Below, one piece after another: positions 15,865 through 23,367 of a stretch of 26,005 nucleotides of DNA. The position numbers and the translations under genes are program-made. The notes beneath the pieces are model-generated. The model was not told the DNA's origin, did no database searches, and saw nothing but the letters and a program-made list of their open reading frames with translations. The DNA is from an uncultured Bacillota bacterium (GTDB taxonomy: Bacteria; Bacillota_I; Bacilli_A; RFN20; CAG-826), in the NCBI GenBank assembly GCA_937876465.1, contig CALEHV010000006.1:1-26005 (forward strand), written 5' to 3'. Positions within the stretch are counted from its first letter, which is position 1; each line of letters begins with the position of its first letter.

Positions 15865-16744
15865 AGATTATGAAGGACTTAGACTCGATAAAGCATTAAG
15901 CATACTTCTCGAGGATATTTCACGTAGTAAAATCCAAGAGTATTTAACTCAAGGACTTATTTTGGTGAATTCAAAAAACGAAAAATCATCTTATAAATTA
16001 AGCGTAGGCGATGAAATAGTGGTGAATGATTTACCTAAACCTGTTTCTGAACTTGTTGCTGAAGATATTCCTTTGGATATTGTTTATGAAGATGACGATG
16101 TTATTGTTATTAACAAACCTAAAGGTTTAGTCGTTCATCCTGGTGCAGGAAATTTTGAACACACACTTGCGAACGCTCTTAAAGCACATAGCGATAAGTT
16201 ATCTTCTTTAAATGGCGATTTTAGACCAGGAATTGTTCATAGATTAGACAAAGACACAGCAGGATTACTTGTAGTGGCTAAAAGCGACTATGCACACGCT
16301 TTTTTGGCAGATCAATTAAAAGACCATACCTTGGGTAGACGTTATTATGCGTTAGCGTTAGGCAATTTTACTGAAGAAGAAGGCAAAATTATTGCTCCTA
16401 TAGGAAGAGACAAACGTTACAGACTTAAAATGGATGTCGACTTAGTAAATGGGAAAGATGCTGTTACAAACTTTAAAGTGGTGAAACGTTTCAAAGACTG
16501 TACTTTACTAGAATGTATCTTAGAGACAGGTAGAACCCATCAAATTAGAGTTCATTTAAACTACATTGGCCATCCAGTTATTGGAGATCCTTTATACGGA
16601 AAAGGGAACAAAATTATATATAACGATGGTCAACTCTTGTTTGCTCATGCTATAGCATTTATCCATCCTAGAACAAAAGAAAAAGTGGAATTCTCTGTTC
16701 CACTTCCTAATTACTTCGAGGATGTGCTCAAAAACTTAAAATAA
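15842..16744 (+). CDS. rluD: Ribosomal large subunit pseudouridine synthase, RluD family
   Basis: RNA pseudouridine synthase (300 aa) that converts specific uridines in 23S rRNA. An S4 RNA-binding domain (about 12-60, LRLDKALSILLEDISRSKIQ) precedes the catalytic domain. The signature GIVHRLDKDTAGLLV (130-144) holds the catalytic Asp136; further conserved blocks are INKPKGLVVHPG (90-101), GRTHQIRVHL and HPVIGDPLYG. Members of this family (RluC/RluD-like, YlyB in Bacillus) commonly follow lspA. The exact target uridines cannot be read from sequence. The ATG at 15842 is preferred; a TTG at 15830 in frame would add four residues. The start lies inside the lspA end. It converges with rnhC and overlaps its stop by 9 bp. 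Confidence 0.93.
   Translation: MKTIKVSEDYEGLRLDKALSILLEDISRSKIQEYLTQGLILVNSKNEKSSYKLSVGDEIVVNDLPKPVSELVAEDIPLDIVYEDDDVIVINKPKGLVVHPGAGNFEHTLANALKAHSDKLSSLNGDFRPGIVHRLDKDTAGLLVVAKSDYAHAFLADQLKDHTLGRRYYALALGNFTEEEGKIIAPIGRDKRYRLKMDVDLVNGKDAVTNFKVVKRFKDCTLLECILETGRTHQIRVHLNYIGHPVIGDPLYGKGNKIIYNDGQLLFAHAIAFIHPRTKEKVEFSVPLPNYFEDVLKNLK
16683..16705 (-). terminator. rnhC terminator embedded in the rluD coding end
   Basis: Read on the minus strand, AAGTGGAA and TTCCACTT (16698-16705 and 16683-16690) form a perfect 8-bp stem with a 7-nt loop, followed by TTTTTCTTTT below 16685. It lies about 31 nt after the rnhC stop, within rluD codons. Confidence 0.8.
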
Positions 16745-17668
16745 TTTAATTTGGACAACTTCGTCATAATTGGCGAAGTTTTTCTTTACAATTTTATCTA
16801 GTTCGTCTTTGCCAAACTTATTCAAAAATTGTTTAGCAAATTCAGTTACTTTAGGAGCTGCTCCAAAAGGAATTTCAACTCCGTATTTCTTATTTATTTC
16901 ATCCATATTCGTTAAAAACGAATAACGAGCGATAATAGATGCTACAGCAACGCAAGGGAAATAAGATTCTCCCTTAGTTTTAAAAGTTATTCCTTTAACA
17001 ATTTCTTTTGTGCCTTCTAAGTATTCATAAAAGGCTTTCTCTGTGCAGAATTGATCAACGAAAATATTTTTAACACTTGGATATTTTTTATGAAGATTAA
17101 GCAAAACCTGATTATGCATTTTTGCTTTCATCTCATTCATGTTTAGACCTTTTTCATTAACTTCGTTATATTTTTCGTTATTTAAAACTAAATTTGAGTA
17201 CTTAAATTCTTTGATTAAAATTGGGCCAAGTTTTCTTATTTGTTCATCACTGAGTCGTTTTGAATCATCTACGCCTAACTCTTTTAAACGATCAATGTCG
17301 GTAGATTTAACTAAAGCAGCACATACAGTGATAGGACCAAAAAAGTCACCTGTGCCAACTTCATCAGACCCAATTTGGTTAGTTAAAACTACCCATGAAG
17401 CTTGGCTGGGTCCTTTGTCTTTTGGAGCATTTTCCATTGCTAAAGGATTAAAAATCCTCGCTTCTTTTAAAGCTGTTGGGCCAACAAACAATACCTTGTA
17501 TTCTTCTTTGTCTTTTCGAATATATGCGGTGATGGTTGTTTTTCCTTTCTTAGCGAAAAAACCAACGTACTCTCCATCGTTGTCTTCTTGGTAATTTTCA
17601 TAATAAGACATGATGTTTTTTAAGCCGTCATTATCTACTTTCAAAGTGACATATTGGGTCTTGTCCAT
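16736..17668 (-). CDS. rnhC: Ribonuclease HIII
   Basis: RNase H class III (310 aa), which cleaves RNA in RNA-DNA hybrids such as R-loops and lagging-strand primers. The N-terminal ~90 residues are the TBP-like substrate-binding domain typical of HIII. The catalytic domain begins with GSDEVGTGDFFGPITV (100-115), containing the first catalytic Asp102 and Glu103. Further conserved blocks are VDDSKRLSDEQI, VDQFCTE and GESYFPCVAVASIIAR. The length matches Bacillus RnhC. The gene diverges from mutS2 with a 48-bp gap, the same neighbourhood seen in many Bacilli (rnhC near mutS2). No Shine-Dalgarno precedes the ATG, and the likely -10 elements are so close that the message would be nearly leaderless. 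Confidence 0.96.
   Translation of the reverse strand: MDKTQYVTLKVDNDGLKNIMSYYENYQEDNDGEYVGFFAKKGKTTITAYIRKDKEEYKVLFVGPTALKEARIFNPLAMENAPKDKGPSQASWVVLTNQIGSDEVGTGDFFGPITVCAALVKSTDIDRLKELGVDDSKRLSDEQIRKLGPILIKEFKYSNLVLNNEKYNEVNEKGLNMNEMKAKMHNQVLLNLHKKYPSVKNIFVDQFCTEKAFYEYLEGTKEIVKGITFKTKGESYFPCVAVASIIARYSFLTNMDEINKKYGVEIPFGAAPKVTEFAKQFLNKFGKDELDKIVKKNFANYDEVVQIKLF
16757..16787 (+). terminator. ileS-lspA-rluD terminator embedded in the rnhC coding end
   Basis: AACTTCGTCA (16757-16766) pairs with TGGCGAAGTT (16771-16780) around a TAAT loop, with one G-U pair, and is followed by TTTCTTT. It starts 12 nt after the rluD stop and lies within rnhC codons on the other strand. Confidence 0.85.
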
Positions 17669-17716
17669 ATGTTGATTGTATCATAGATACGAGAAAACAT
17701 ATATAATCAAAGTTGT
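17669..17716. promoter_or_regulatory. Overlapping divergent promoters of rnhC and mutS2
   Basis: For mutS2, TATAAT is perfect at 17702-17707; the best -35 is TTGTAT (17676-17681) at a long 20-bp spacer. For rnhC on the minus strand, TATGAT (17685-17680) has TTGATT (17710-17705) at 19 bp. Each -10 overlaps the other's -35. Both predicted starts fall within a few bases of the ATG, agreeing with the lack of ribosome sites on both genes. Confidence 0.5.
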
Positions 17717-20038
17717 ATGTTAGATATTTATGGAACATTAGAAATTAAAAGCATCTTAGAGGAAGTTGCTTCCTTTTCTCATAGCGAGATTGCTAAAACT
17801 AGAATTTTGGAATTAAAAATGCTTTCTTCAAAATCTGAAGTAAAACAGGAGCTTGCTATTTTAGATGAGATGTTATCTTGCGAGTTGAGACACGGAAAAT
17901 TGCCAATCAATGTTTCGTTCGACATTGCAAAATATATTGATATGGCAAGAAAGGGAGGAATTTTAACTCCATTAGATTTAGACCATGTTGCAAACGATGT
18001 TTTGGTTTGTAATGCCTTATTTGGATATTTAGGAAAAATTGAACCTCACTTGTATCCGTTGATCTTAAAACTTGGAAACGAATTACAAGATATTTCTTCT
18101 TTAGAAAGAGCTATTCATAAAGCAATTTCTCCAAATTTATCATTTTATGATAATGCAAGTGAAGAACTTGGAAGAATTAGGAGACAAATTCTTAAACTCG
18201 AAGGTTCTATAAGAGGCATGACCAGTGAGCTAATAAATAGATACAAAGATTCGTTAAGTGAAACAACAATTACCATAAGAAACGATCATTTTGTTTTGCC
18301 TGTTAAATCCTCTGAGAAGAACAAAGTTCCAGGTGTTATTCATGACGTTAGTGATTCTGGTCAAACAACATTTATTGAGCCTAACATTCTTGTTGATTTG
18401 TCTAACCAGCTTTATTTACTTCACAAGGAAGAGAAAGAAGAAATTACTCGTATTTTAAAAGAATTGAGTATGAAAGTGGTGGAGTTGGCACCTCAAATTA
18501 TTTCAAATAACAAAATTATTGCTGAATTAGATTTTATTTCCAGCAAAGCTGAATATGGAAACACCCATAATTCTTTTGTTTCGATTGTTTCAGACGAACC
18601 TGTAATCGATATTAAAGGTGCTCGTCACCCGTTAATTGATCAAGAAAAGGTTGTAGAAAACGATTTTTTGCTTAATGCTAATCAAAGATTAATTATTATT
18701 TCTGGACCTAATGCTGGTGGTAAGACAGTAGCATTAAAAACTTTAGGATTAATGGTAATGATGAATCAGATGGGTTTAGCTTTACCTACATCAACCCCAG
18801 CAACTTTATCATTCTTCCCAAGAATTTATGCAGATATAGGCGACAATCAATCACTTAGCGATAATCTTTCAACGTTCGCTGCTCACGTAAGCAATCTTTC
18901 AACCATTACACACTTTGTAAAAAGCGATGACTTAGTTTTATTAGACGAGTTAGGAACAGGAACTTCTCCAGCAGAAGGAGAGGCAATTGCAATAGCAATC
19001 TCAGATTTCCTTCTTGAAAAGAAAGTTTTTGGAATGATATCTTCTCACTTTGAAGAAATGAAAGAATATGCGTTTAGAAGAGATAACGTTAGTAACGCGA
19101 TGATGGTTTTTGATGAGCAAAAATTATTGCCTACATACAAATTCCAAATTGGATATCCTGGAAGATCATATGGTTTAGAAATGGCTAAGCGTTATCATCT
19201 TGATGATAATGTTATTGCAAACGCTAAAAATAATTTAAATAAATCGAAAAAACGTTCAGTTAATGATGTTTTAGATAAGCTTAATGCAGTTTTAAGACAA
19301 AATGAAGCATTAAAAGAAGACTTATCGAAGAGAGAAAAGGCTCTTTTAATTAAAGAAAAAGATTTCAACTATCAAACCAAAGTTCTTCAAAAGAAAAGAG
19401 ACAACTTAATGGAAGATGTTAAGGACGAAAAACAAAAATTAATTGAAGAAGCAAAGGAAGAAATTACGAAAATACTTCGTGTTATTTCTGATCCAAACAG
19501 CAAACAAAAAGACCTTGTTTCCGCTAAGAAATACTTAGAAAAAATGGAAGAAGGACTTGAACCTGAAGAAGAAATTGTTGAAGAAGCACCTATAAAAATA
19601 GGTGATTATGTAGAACATAGGGAGTTAGGATTGGTTGGCAAACTCGTTTCTATAAAAGGAAATAAAGCTGAAATTATTACAAATGATGGAATGAATGTTA
19701 AGACTTCTTTTGAAAAACTAACTCACGCAGACGAACCAGACAATAGATTAATGAACACACGTAATGTTGACCAAATGGTAAATGCAAATGTGTCAGTTGG
19801 TTTAGAATTAAATGTTATCGGATACCACACTGATGAAGGTGTTGAAGCTGTTGCTAAATATTTAGATTCTTGTAGATTAAAAAATTTAACCCAAGTTCGC
19901 ATTATTCATGGTATGGGAACTGGTGCTTTAAGAACCGCAATTTGGAATTACTTGAAGAAATGCAATTTCATCAAAGAATATCATTATGGCGGATATTATG
20001 ATGGTGGAACAGGAGCCACAATAGTTATTTTCAAATGA
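17717..20038 (+). CDS. mutS2: MutS2 family ATPase/endonuclease
   Basis: MutS paralogue (773 aa). It lacks the mismatch-recognition domain I of MutS and carries a C-terminal nuclease; roles known in the family are anti-recombination and, in Bacillus, rescue of collided ribosomes. The core/clamp region spans about 1-300. The ATPase has Walker A GPNAGGKT (about 330-337) and Walker B LVLLDELGTGTSPAEG. A long charged coiled coil (about 510-620) and a KOW-like beta segment (about 630-680) follow. The Smr domain (about 695-773) includes LELNVIGYHTDEGVEAV and IIHGMGTGALR. It begins at the only sensible ATG, right after a TATAAT with no Shine-Dalgarno, and ends in a 4-bp overlap with uvrC. Confidence 0.96.
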   Translation: MLDIYGTLEIKSILEEVASFSHSEIAKTRILELKMLSSKSEVKQELAILDEMLSCELRHGKLPINVSFDIAKYIDMARKGGILTPLDLDHVANDVLVCNALFGYLGKIEPHLYPLILKLGNELQDISSLERAIHKAISPNLSFYDNASEELGRIRRQILKLEGSIRGMTSELINRYKDSLSETTITIRNDHFVLPVKSSEKNKVPGVIHDVSDSGQTTFIEPNILVDLSNQLYLLHKEEKEEITRILKELSMKVVELAPQIISNNKIIAELDFISSKAEYGNTHNSFVSIVSDEPVIDIKGARHPLIDQEKVVENDFLLNANQRLIIISGPNAGGKTVALKTLGLMVMMNQMGLALPTSTPATLSFFPRIYADIGDNQSLSDNLSTFAAHVSNLSTITHFVKSDDLVLLDELGTGTSPAEGEAIAIAISDFLLEKKVFGMISSHFEEMKEYAFRRDNVSNAMMVFDEQKLLPTYKFQIGYPGRSYGLEMAKRYHLDDNVIANAKNNLNKSKKRSVNDVLDKLNAVLRQNEALKEDLSKREKALLIKEKDFNYQTKVLQKKRDNLMEDVKDEKQKLIEEAKEEITKILRVISDPNSKQKDLVSAKKYLEKMEEGLEPEEEIVEEAPIKIGDYVEHRELGLVGKLVSIKGNKAEIITNDGMNVKTSFEKLTHADEPDNRLMNTRNVDQMVNANVSVGLELNVIGYHTDEGVEAVAKYLDSCRLKNLTQVRIIHGMGTGALRTAIWNYLKKCNFIKEYHYGGYYDGGTGATIVIFK

Positions 20039-21798
20039 CCGATAAAATTAAACTTGCGATACCTTTAATTCCTCATAAACCAGGCGTCTATTTGATGAAA
20101 GATAAAGACGACAAAGTTATATATGTTGGCAAAGCCAAAAATCTATATAACAGAGTTTCGCAATACTTTTTAAGACCTCAATCTGGCAAAGTTGCCAAAA
20201 TGGCTTTTACTGCAGATCATTTCGAAACTATTATTACAAAAACCGAAAAAGAAGCTTTCCTTCTTGAAGAGAATTTAATTCATCAATATTACCCACGATT
20301 TAATATTTTATTAAAAGACGGAAAACATTATCCTTTTATTGCTCTAAAAAAGAAGGGTGATCCATTTTTAAAAATAAGTAGAGATTCAAATAACAAAGAT
20401 TATTTCTATTTTGGACCGTTCCCAACTTCAACATATGCATACGAAGTTATCGACTTGCTTAATAGACTTTTTCCTACAAGAAAGTGCAGAAATATTCCAT
20501 CAAGCCCATGTCTTTACTATCATATGGGGCAATGTTTAGGACCTTGTATTAACAAAATTGATGAATCTGTTTACGAAGACTTATTTGAAAAGATTAAAGC
20601 CTTTCTTGAAGGAAGAGATGATTCAATCAAAAAGAGAATTAAGGAAGACATGATTGCCTATTCTCAAAAAGAAGAATATGAAAAAGCTGCTGAAGTAAAG
20701 CAATTATTAGACGCGATAGATCACGTTGTTAGTAAACAAACTGTTGAAACTAAAGATAAGGCTGATAGGGATGTTTTTGCCTATACTTCAAGAGACGGAT
20801 ATTTATCACTTGCATTATTGACTTATAGAGGCGGAATTCTTTTAGGTAAAGAAACATTTGTTGTTGAACAATTTGGTGAATTAGAAGAACAAATTGAAGA
20901 ATTAATTCTTCATTATTATTCTACGCATCAACTCCCTAAAGAAATTGTTATTAATATTTCTGGTTTAAAAGAAGCTATCGAAAGTATATACGATGTCAAT
21001 GTTATCTCAGCTACAAAAGGTGTGTTATATGAGCAAGTTACAATTGCAAATTTAAACGCTAAACAAGAACTTGATAGTCACTTTCAAAGTGCACGTTTGA
21101 ATGATGATACTCAACATTTATTGGACGAATTAGGCGGTTTGATTGGAATTAAAACACCATACAGAATTGAATTGTTCGATAATTCTCATTTACAAGGCGA
21201 CTGCCCTGTCGGCGCAATGGTTTGCTTTATAAATGGTGAACCTGTAAAGAAAATGTATAGAAAATACAACATTGAAGGCAAAGAAAAACGTGACGACTAT
21301 TCTTCAATGAAAGAAGTTATGACACGTCGATATTCTCGTTTAAAAGAAAACGGTGAAGAATTTCCTGATTTAATTTTAACTGATGGTGGTCTCGGTCAAG
21401 TTCATGCTGGAATTGAAGCTTTAGAAGCAATGAATATCAACATTCCAGTGTATGGATTGTTTAAAAATGATAAACACCAAACTAAAGGTTTGATAGATAA
21501 AGATGGCAAAGTTTATCCGATTGAAGATAAATCGTTATTTTTCATGCTGGTAAGAATGCAAGATGAGGTTCATAGGTTTGCAATAACCTTCCATAGAGAA
21601 AAGAGAAATAAAAAAGCTCAAGAAGGAATTTTAGATAATATTCTTGGTCTTGGTACAAAAAGAAAAGAAATTGTAAAACATAATTATCCAGATATAGACG
21701 CGCTAAAAAATGCTACAAAGGAAGAATTAATGCAATTCGTGCCCGAAGATGTAGCAATTAGAATAATAGAAAAACTAAACAAAATTAAAGAATTTTAA
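20035..21798 (+). CDS. uvrC: Excinuclease ABC subunit C
   Basis: Nuclease subunit (587 aa) of UvrABC, which makes both incisions in nucleotide excision repair. The N-terminal GIY-YIG domain (about 14-90: PGVYLM...VIYVGKAKNLYNRV) makes the 3' cut. The Cys-rich CRNIPSSPCLYYHMGQCLGPC segment is near 152-172, and the UVR motif is near 200-235. The RNase H-like domain for the 5' cut contains IELFDNSHLQG, LILTDGGLGQVHA and DEVHRFAITFHR. A helix-hairpin-helix pair ends the protein. All catalytic blocks are visible and length is normal. The start overlaps the mutS2 stop, so the two repair genes are coupled. A tRNA promoter begins on the base after its stop. Confidence 0.97.
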   Translation: MTDKIKLAIPLIPHKPGVYLMKDKDDKVIYVGKAKNLYNRVSQYFLRPQSGKVAKMAFTADHFETIITKTEKEAFLLEENLIHQYYPRFNILLKDGKHYPFIALKKKGDPFLKISRDSNNKDYFYFGPFPTSTYAYEVIDLLNRLFPTRKCRNIPSSPCLYYHMGQCLGPCINKIDESVYEDLFEKIKAFLEGRDDSIKKRIKEDMIAYSQKEEYEKAAEVKQLLDAIDHVVSKQTVETKDKADRDVFAYTSRDGYLSLALLTYRGGILLGKETFVVEQFGELEEQIEELILHYYSTHQLPKEIVINISGLKEAIESIYDVNVISATKGVLYEQVTIANLNAKQELDSHFQSARLNDDTQHLLDELGGLIGIKTPYRIELFDNSHLQGDCPVGAMVCFINGEPVKKMYRKYNIEGKEKRDDYSSMKEVMTRRYSRLKENGEEFPDLILTDGGLGQVHAGIEALEAMNINIPVYGLFKNDKHQTKGLIDKDGKVYPIEDKSLFFMLVRMQDEVHRFAITFHREKRNKKAQEGILDNILGLGTKRKEIVKHNYPDIDALKNATKEELMQFVPEDVAIRIIEKLNKIKEF

Positions 21799-21827
21799 TT
21801 GAAAAAGCAGGACATTTTAATTATTAT
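21799..21827 (+). promoter_or_regulatory. Promoter of tRNA-Arg
   Basis: TTGAAA (21799-21804), a 17-bp spacer and TATTAT (21822-21827). The predicted start near 21834 is 3 nt before the mature tRNA 5' end. Confidence 0.75.
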
Positions 21828-21836
21828 ATAGTCGTT

Positions 21837-21913
<77 letters not shown>

Positions 21914-21924
21914 TCATTAAAAAT

Positions 21925-21955
21925 GCGACATTCTGTCACCAGGGTGTCGTTTTTT
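21925..21955 (+). terminator. Terminator of tRNA-Arg
   Basis: GCGACA (21925-21930) pairs with TGTCGT (21945-21950), with TCTG/CAGG extending the stem inside, followed by TTTTT. It is 11 nt past the tRNA CCA end. Confidence 0.85.
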
Positions 21956-21961
21956 AATACC

Positions 21962-21978
21962 TATATACTTTGTATATA
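21962..21978. repeat. 17-bp palindrome in the gap before the regulator genes
   Basis: TATATAC, TTT, GTATATA: a perfect inverted repeat with 7-bp arms. It lies between the tRNA terminator and the first GTCGCGTTTT repeat. In AT-rich DNA this may be chance; a dimeric protein-binding site is possible. Confidence 0.35.
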
Positions 21979-22003
21979 AAAATCAAAATCCATTTCAACT
22001 AAT

Positions 22004-22089
22004 GTCGCGTTTTTTGAGAAAATATGGTAAAGTATCAATAATTATACCCCGTCTAAATAGTCGCGTTTTCTTAAATATCGTAAAATTAT
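22004..22089 (+). repeat. Two direct copies of a GTCGCGTTTT element, probable operator
   Basis: Copy 1 starts at 22004 and copy 2 at 22060, 56 bp apart. Both read GTCGCGTTTT followed by a T/A-rich stretch with AATAT, GTAAA and TAT at nearly the same spacing, so about 33 bp are related. Copy 1 abuts a -35-like TTGAGA (22014-22019) with AATAAT at 17 bp (22037-22042). Copy 2 lies between that promoter and the regulator start. The same 10-mer occurs inverted at 23311-23320. CG-containing words are rare in this AT-rich DNA, so chance is unlikely. Confidence 0.7.
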
Positions 22090-22104
22090 GCTGAGGTGAT
22101 GAGA

Positions 22105-22755
22105 ATGAACAATAAATCAGATACAAATTCCATTAGGCATTATTGTGCACTGCACAAACAGATGATTTTTGATGTAAGCGAGGTAAAAGATAAGTTTCCG
22201 CTTGTTAGTGACAGCAACTTTAGGAAATATGTTAGCCGACTCGTTGAAGAAAGAGTTCTAACTGTTATTTCTAAAGGCATCTATTTTATCGGAGATGAAT
22301 TACCGGATAATTTAGAAAAATTACTTCTGGACCATTATTTTGATCCAAGAACGGATAGGCCTGCGAAAGATTATCTTTTGTATAAACTAGGAATAACCGA
22401 AACTAAACCAGAGACACTTACCTTTTATAAATTATGGAAGAAAGGAAATAAGAAAATCGGGAATCTTCAAATTCTAGAATGCAAAGGGTATGTGCTCGAT
22501 GACGAATTAGAAACAGAAACTTTGCTAGACCTAGTCGCAGCAGAAAACGATGTATCGGAAGAAGATAAATACTCTTATGTCCAAAAAATAGTAGAGCTTT
22601 GCTATTCGACTCAGGGAAAACTTAAGTTCCCATATTTTTTGCAGCACCCAAGATACGTTTATTCAAGACTTGCTAATTGGCTCGATCAATTGCATATATC
22701 TAATGAGGTGATGCAAGAATATGAGAAGCAAGTTGAACATTCCAATCGACTTTGA
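22105..22755 (+). CDS. Winged-helix regulator-like protein (AbiEi/DUF6088-like)
   Basis: Protein of 216 aa. The N-terminal ~70 residues read as a winged helix: a helix pair, the recognition-like SDSNFRKYVSRLVEERVLTV (35-54) and the wing SKGIYFIGDELP (56-67). This pattern is typical of the N-terminal domain of AbiEi-type antitoxins and DUF6088 proteins, which repress their own promoters. The next part (about 70-130) resembles the same group; the remaining ~85 residues are not recognised. No AbiEii-type nucleotidyltransferase is nearby. The ATG at 22105 is preferred over a GTG at 22096 because GAGGTGAT (22093-22100) is the ribosome site. AGG Arg codons (residues 11, 40, 85), which I see almost nowhere in the neighbouring core genes, point to transfer. 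It overlaps the next gene by 35 bp and sits behind the GTCGCGTTTT repeats. Likely part of control of the restriction system; inference. Confidence 0.65.
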   Translation: MNNKSDTNSIRHYCALHKQMIFDVSEVKDKFPLVSDSNFRKYVSRLVEERVLTVISKGIYFIGDELPDNLEKLLLDHYFDPRTDRPAKDYLLYKLGITETKPETLTFYKLWKKGNKKIGNLQILECKGYVLDDELETETLLDLVAAENDVSEEDKYSYVQKIVELCYSTQGKLKFPYFLQHPRYVYSRLANWLDQLHISNEVMQEYEKQVEHSNRL

Positions 22756-23326
22756 TGAAACTGGTTTTAAAAGGTATGTCTCTTATCAATGCGGCATGGC
22801 GGCTCATTATATAGAAATATATGAGGTGTTAGACCTTACTATCATTGATTATGAAGCATATGCGGAAGCGGTTGCTATTATGGATCTGGATGAGCAATTC
22901 AGGTCTTTTTTAAACGAGGAAGAGAAGGCGGCGATACATTTTCTAAGTTATCATAATCCAAACGAAAATCCCCCAGAAAATTATCGTTCTTTGATCTCGA
23001 GTGCTTATAGAAAATGGTATCGGATTTTCTATAAGAAAAACAAAGAGGACTGCCCAGATATTAACCCTAAAAGATTAGGGAAAATTATGAAAAGGATAAG
23101 ACTGCAAAACGATATAAAAACAGCACATCTAGCAAGAATGACAGAAGTTGATAGAAGTACTGTATCTTTATATGAATCTGGCAGCAGAATGCCTAGTCTA
23201 AATTACATTCATAAATTTTGTTTTTCTTTTGGATTGAAAATTGATACATTGATTGCTCTTTCTTTTGAAAACACAATCAACAAGACAAATTTACTGGAAA
23301 TAATGGATAAAAAACGCGACATATGA
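22721..23326 (+). CDS. Protein with C-terminal XRE-type helix-turn-helix
   Basis: Protein of 201 aa. The C-terminal part (about 117-180) is a canonical XRE/HTH_3 domain: LGKIMKRIRLQNDIKTAHLA, then EVDRSTVSLYESGSRMPSL, with the recognition helix around DRSTVSLYESG (144-154). The N-terminal ~110 residues are acidic, helical and not recognised; the HTH at the C-terminus is the reverse of the usual arrangement of a small C-protein. A GAGGTGAT ribosome site (22705-22712) lies inside the previous gene, and the two reading frames overlap by 35 bp, so both proteins are probably made together. AGG Arg codons at residues 18, 61 and 125 again differ from the core genes. The last codons contain the inverted GTCGCGTTTT element. 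It probably binds that element and controls the restriction operon; inference. Confidence 0.75.
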   Translation: MRSKLNIPIDFDETGFKRYVSYQCGMAAHYIEIYEVLDLTIIDYEAYAEAVAIMDLDEQFRSFLNEEEKAAIHFLSYHNPNENPPENYRSLISSAYRKWYRIFYKKNKEDCPDINPKRLGKIMKRIRLQNDIKTAHLARMTEVDRSTVSLYESGSRMPSLNYIHKFCFSFGLKIDTLIALSFENTINKTNLLEIMDKKRDI

Positions 23327-23355
23327 TATTATATTTAAGATCAATAGTTCTTAAA
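23311..23355 (+). promoter_or_regulatory. Control region of the DpnII-type operon
   Basis: AAAACGCGAC (23311-23320) is the inverted copy of the upstream GTCGCGTTTT. It is followed by TATGAT (23322-23327) and TATTAT (23327-23332), either usable as -10; no strong -35 is seen. An inverted repeat TTTAAGA/TCTTAAA (23334-23340, 23349-23355) holds a GATC (23339-23342) at the probable start point and ends 1 nt before the GGAGG of the first methyltransferase. Confidence 0.6.
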
Positions 23356-23367
23356 TGGAGGTAGCGC

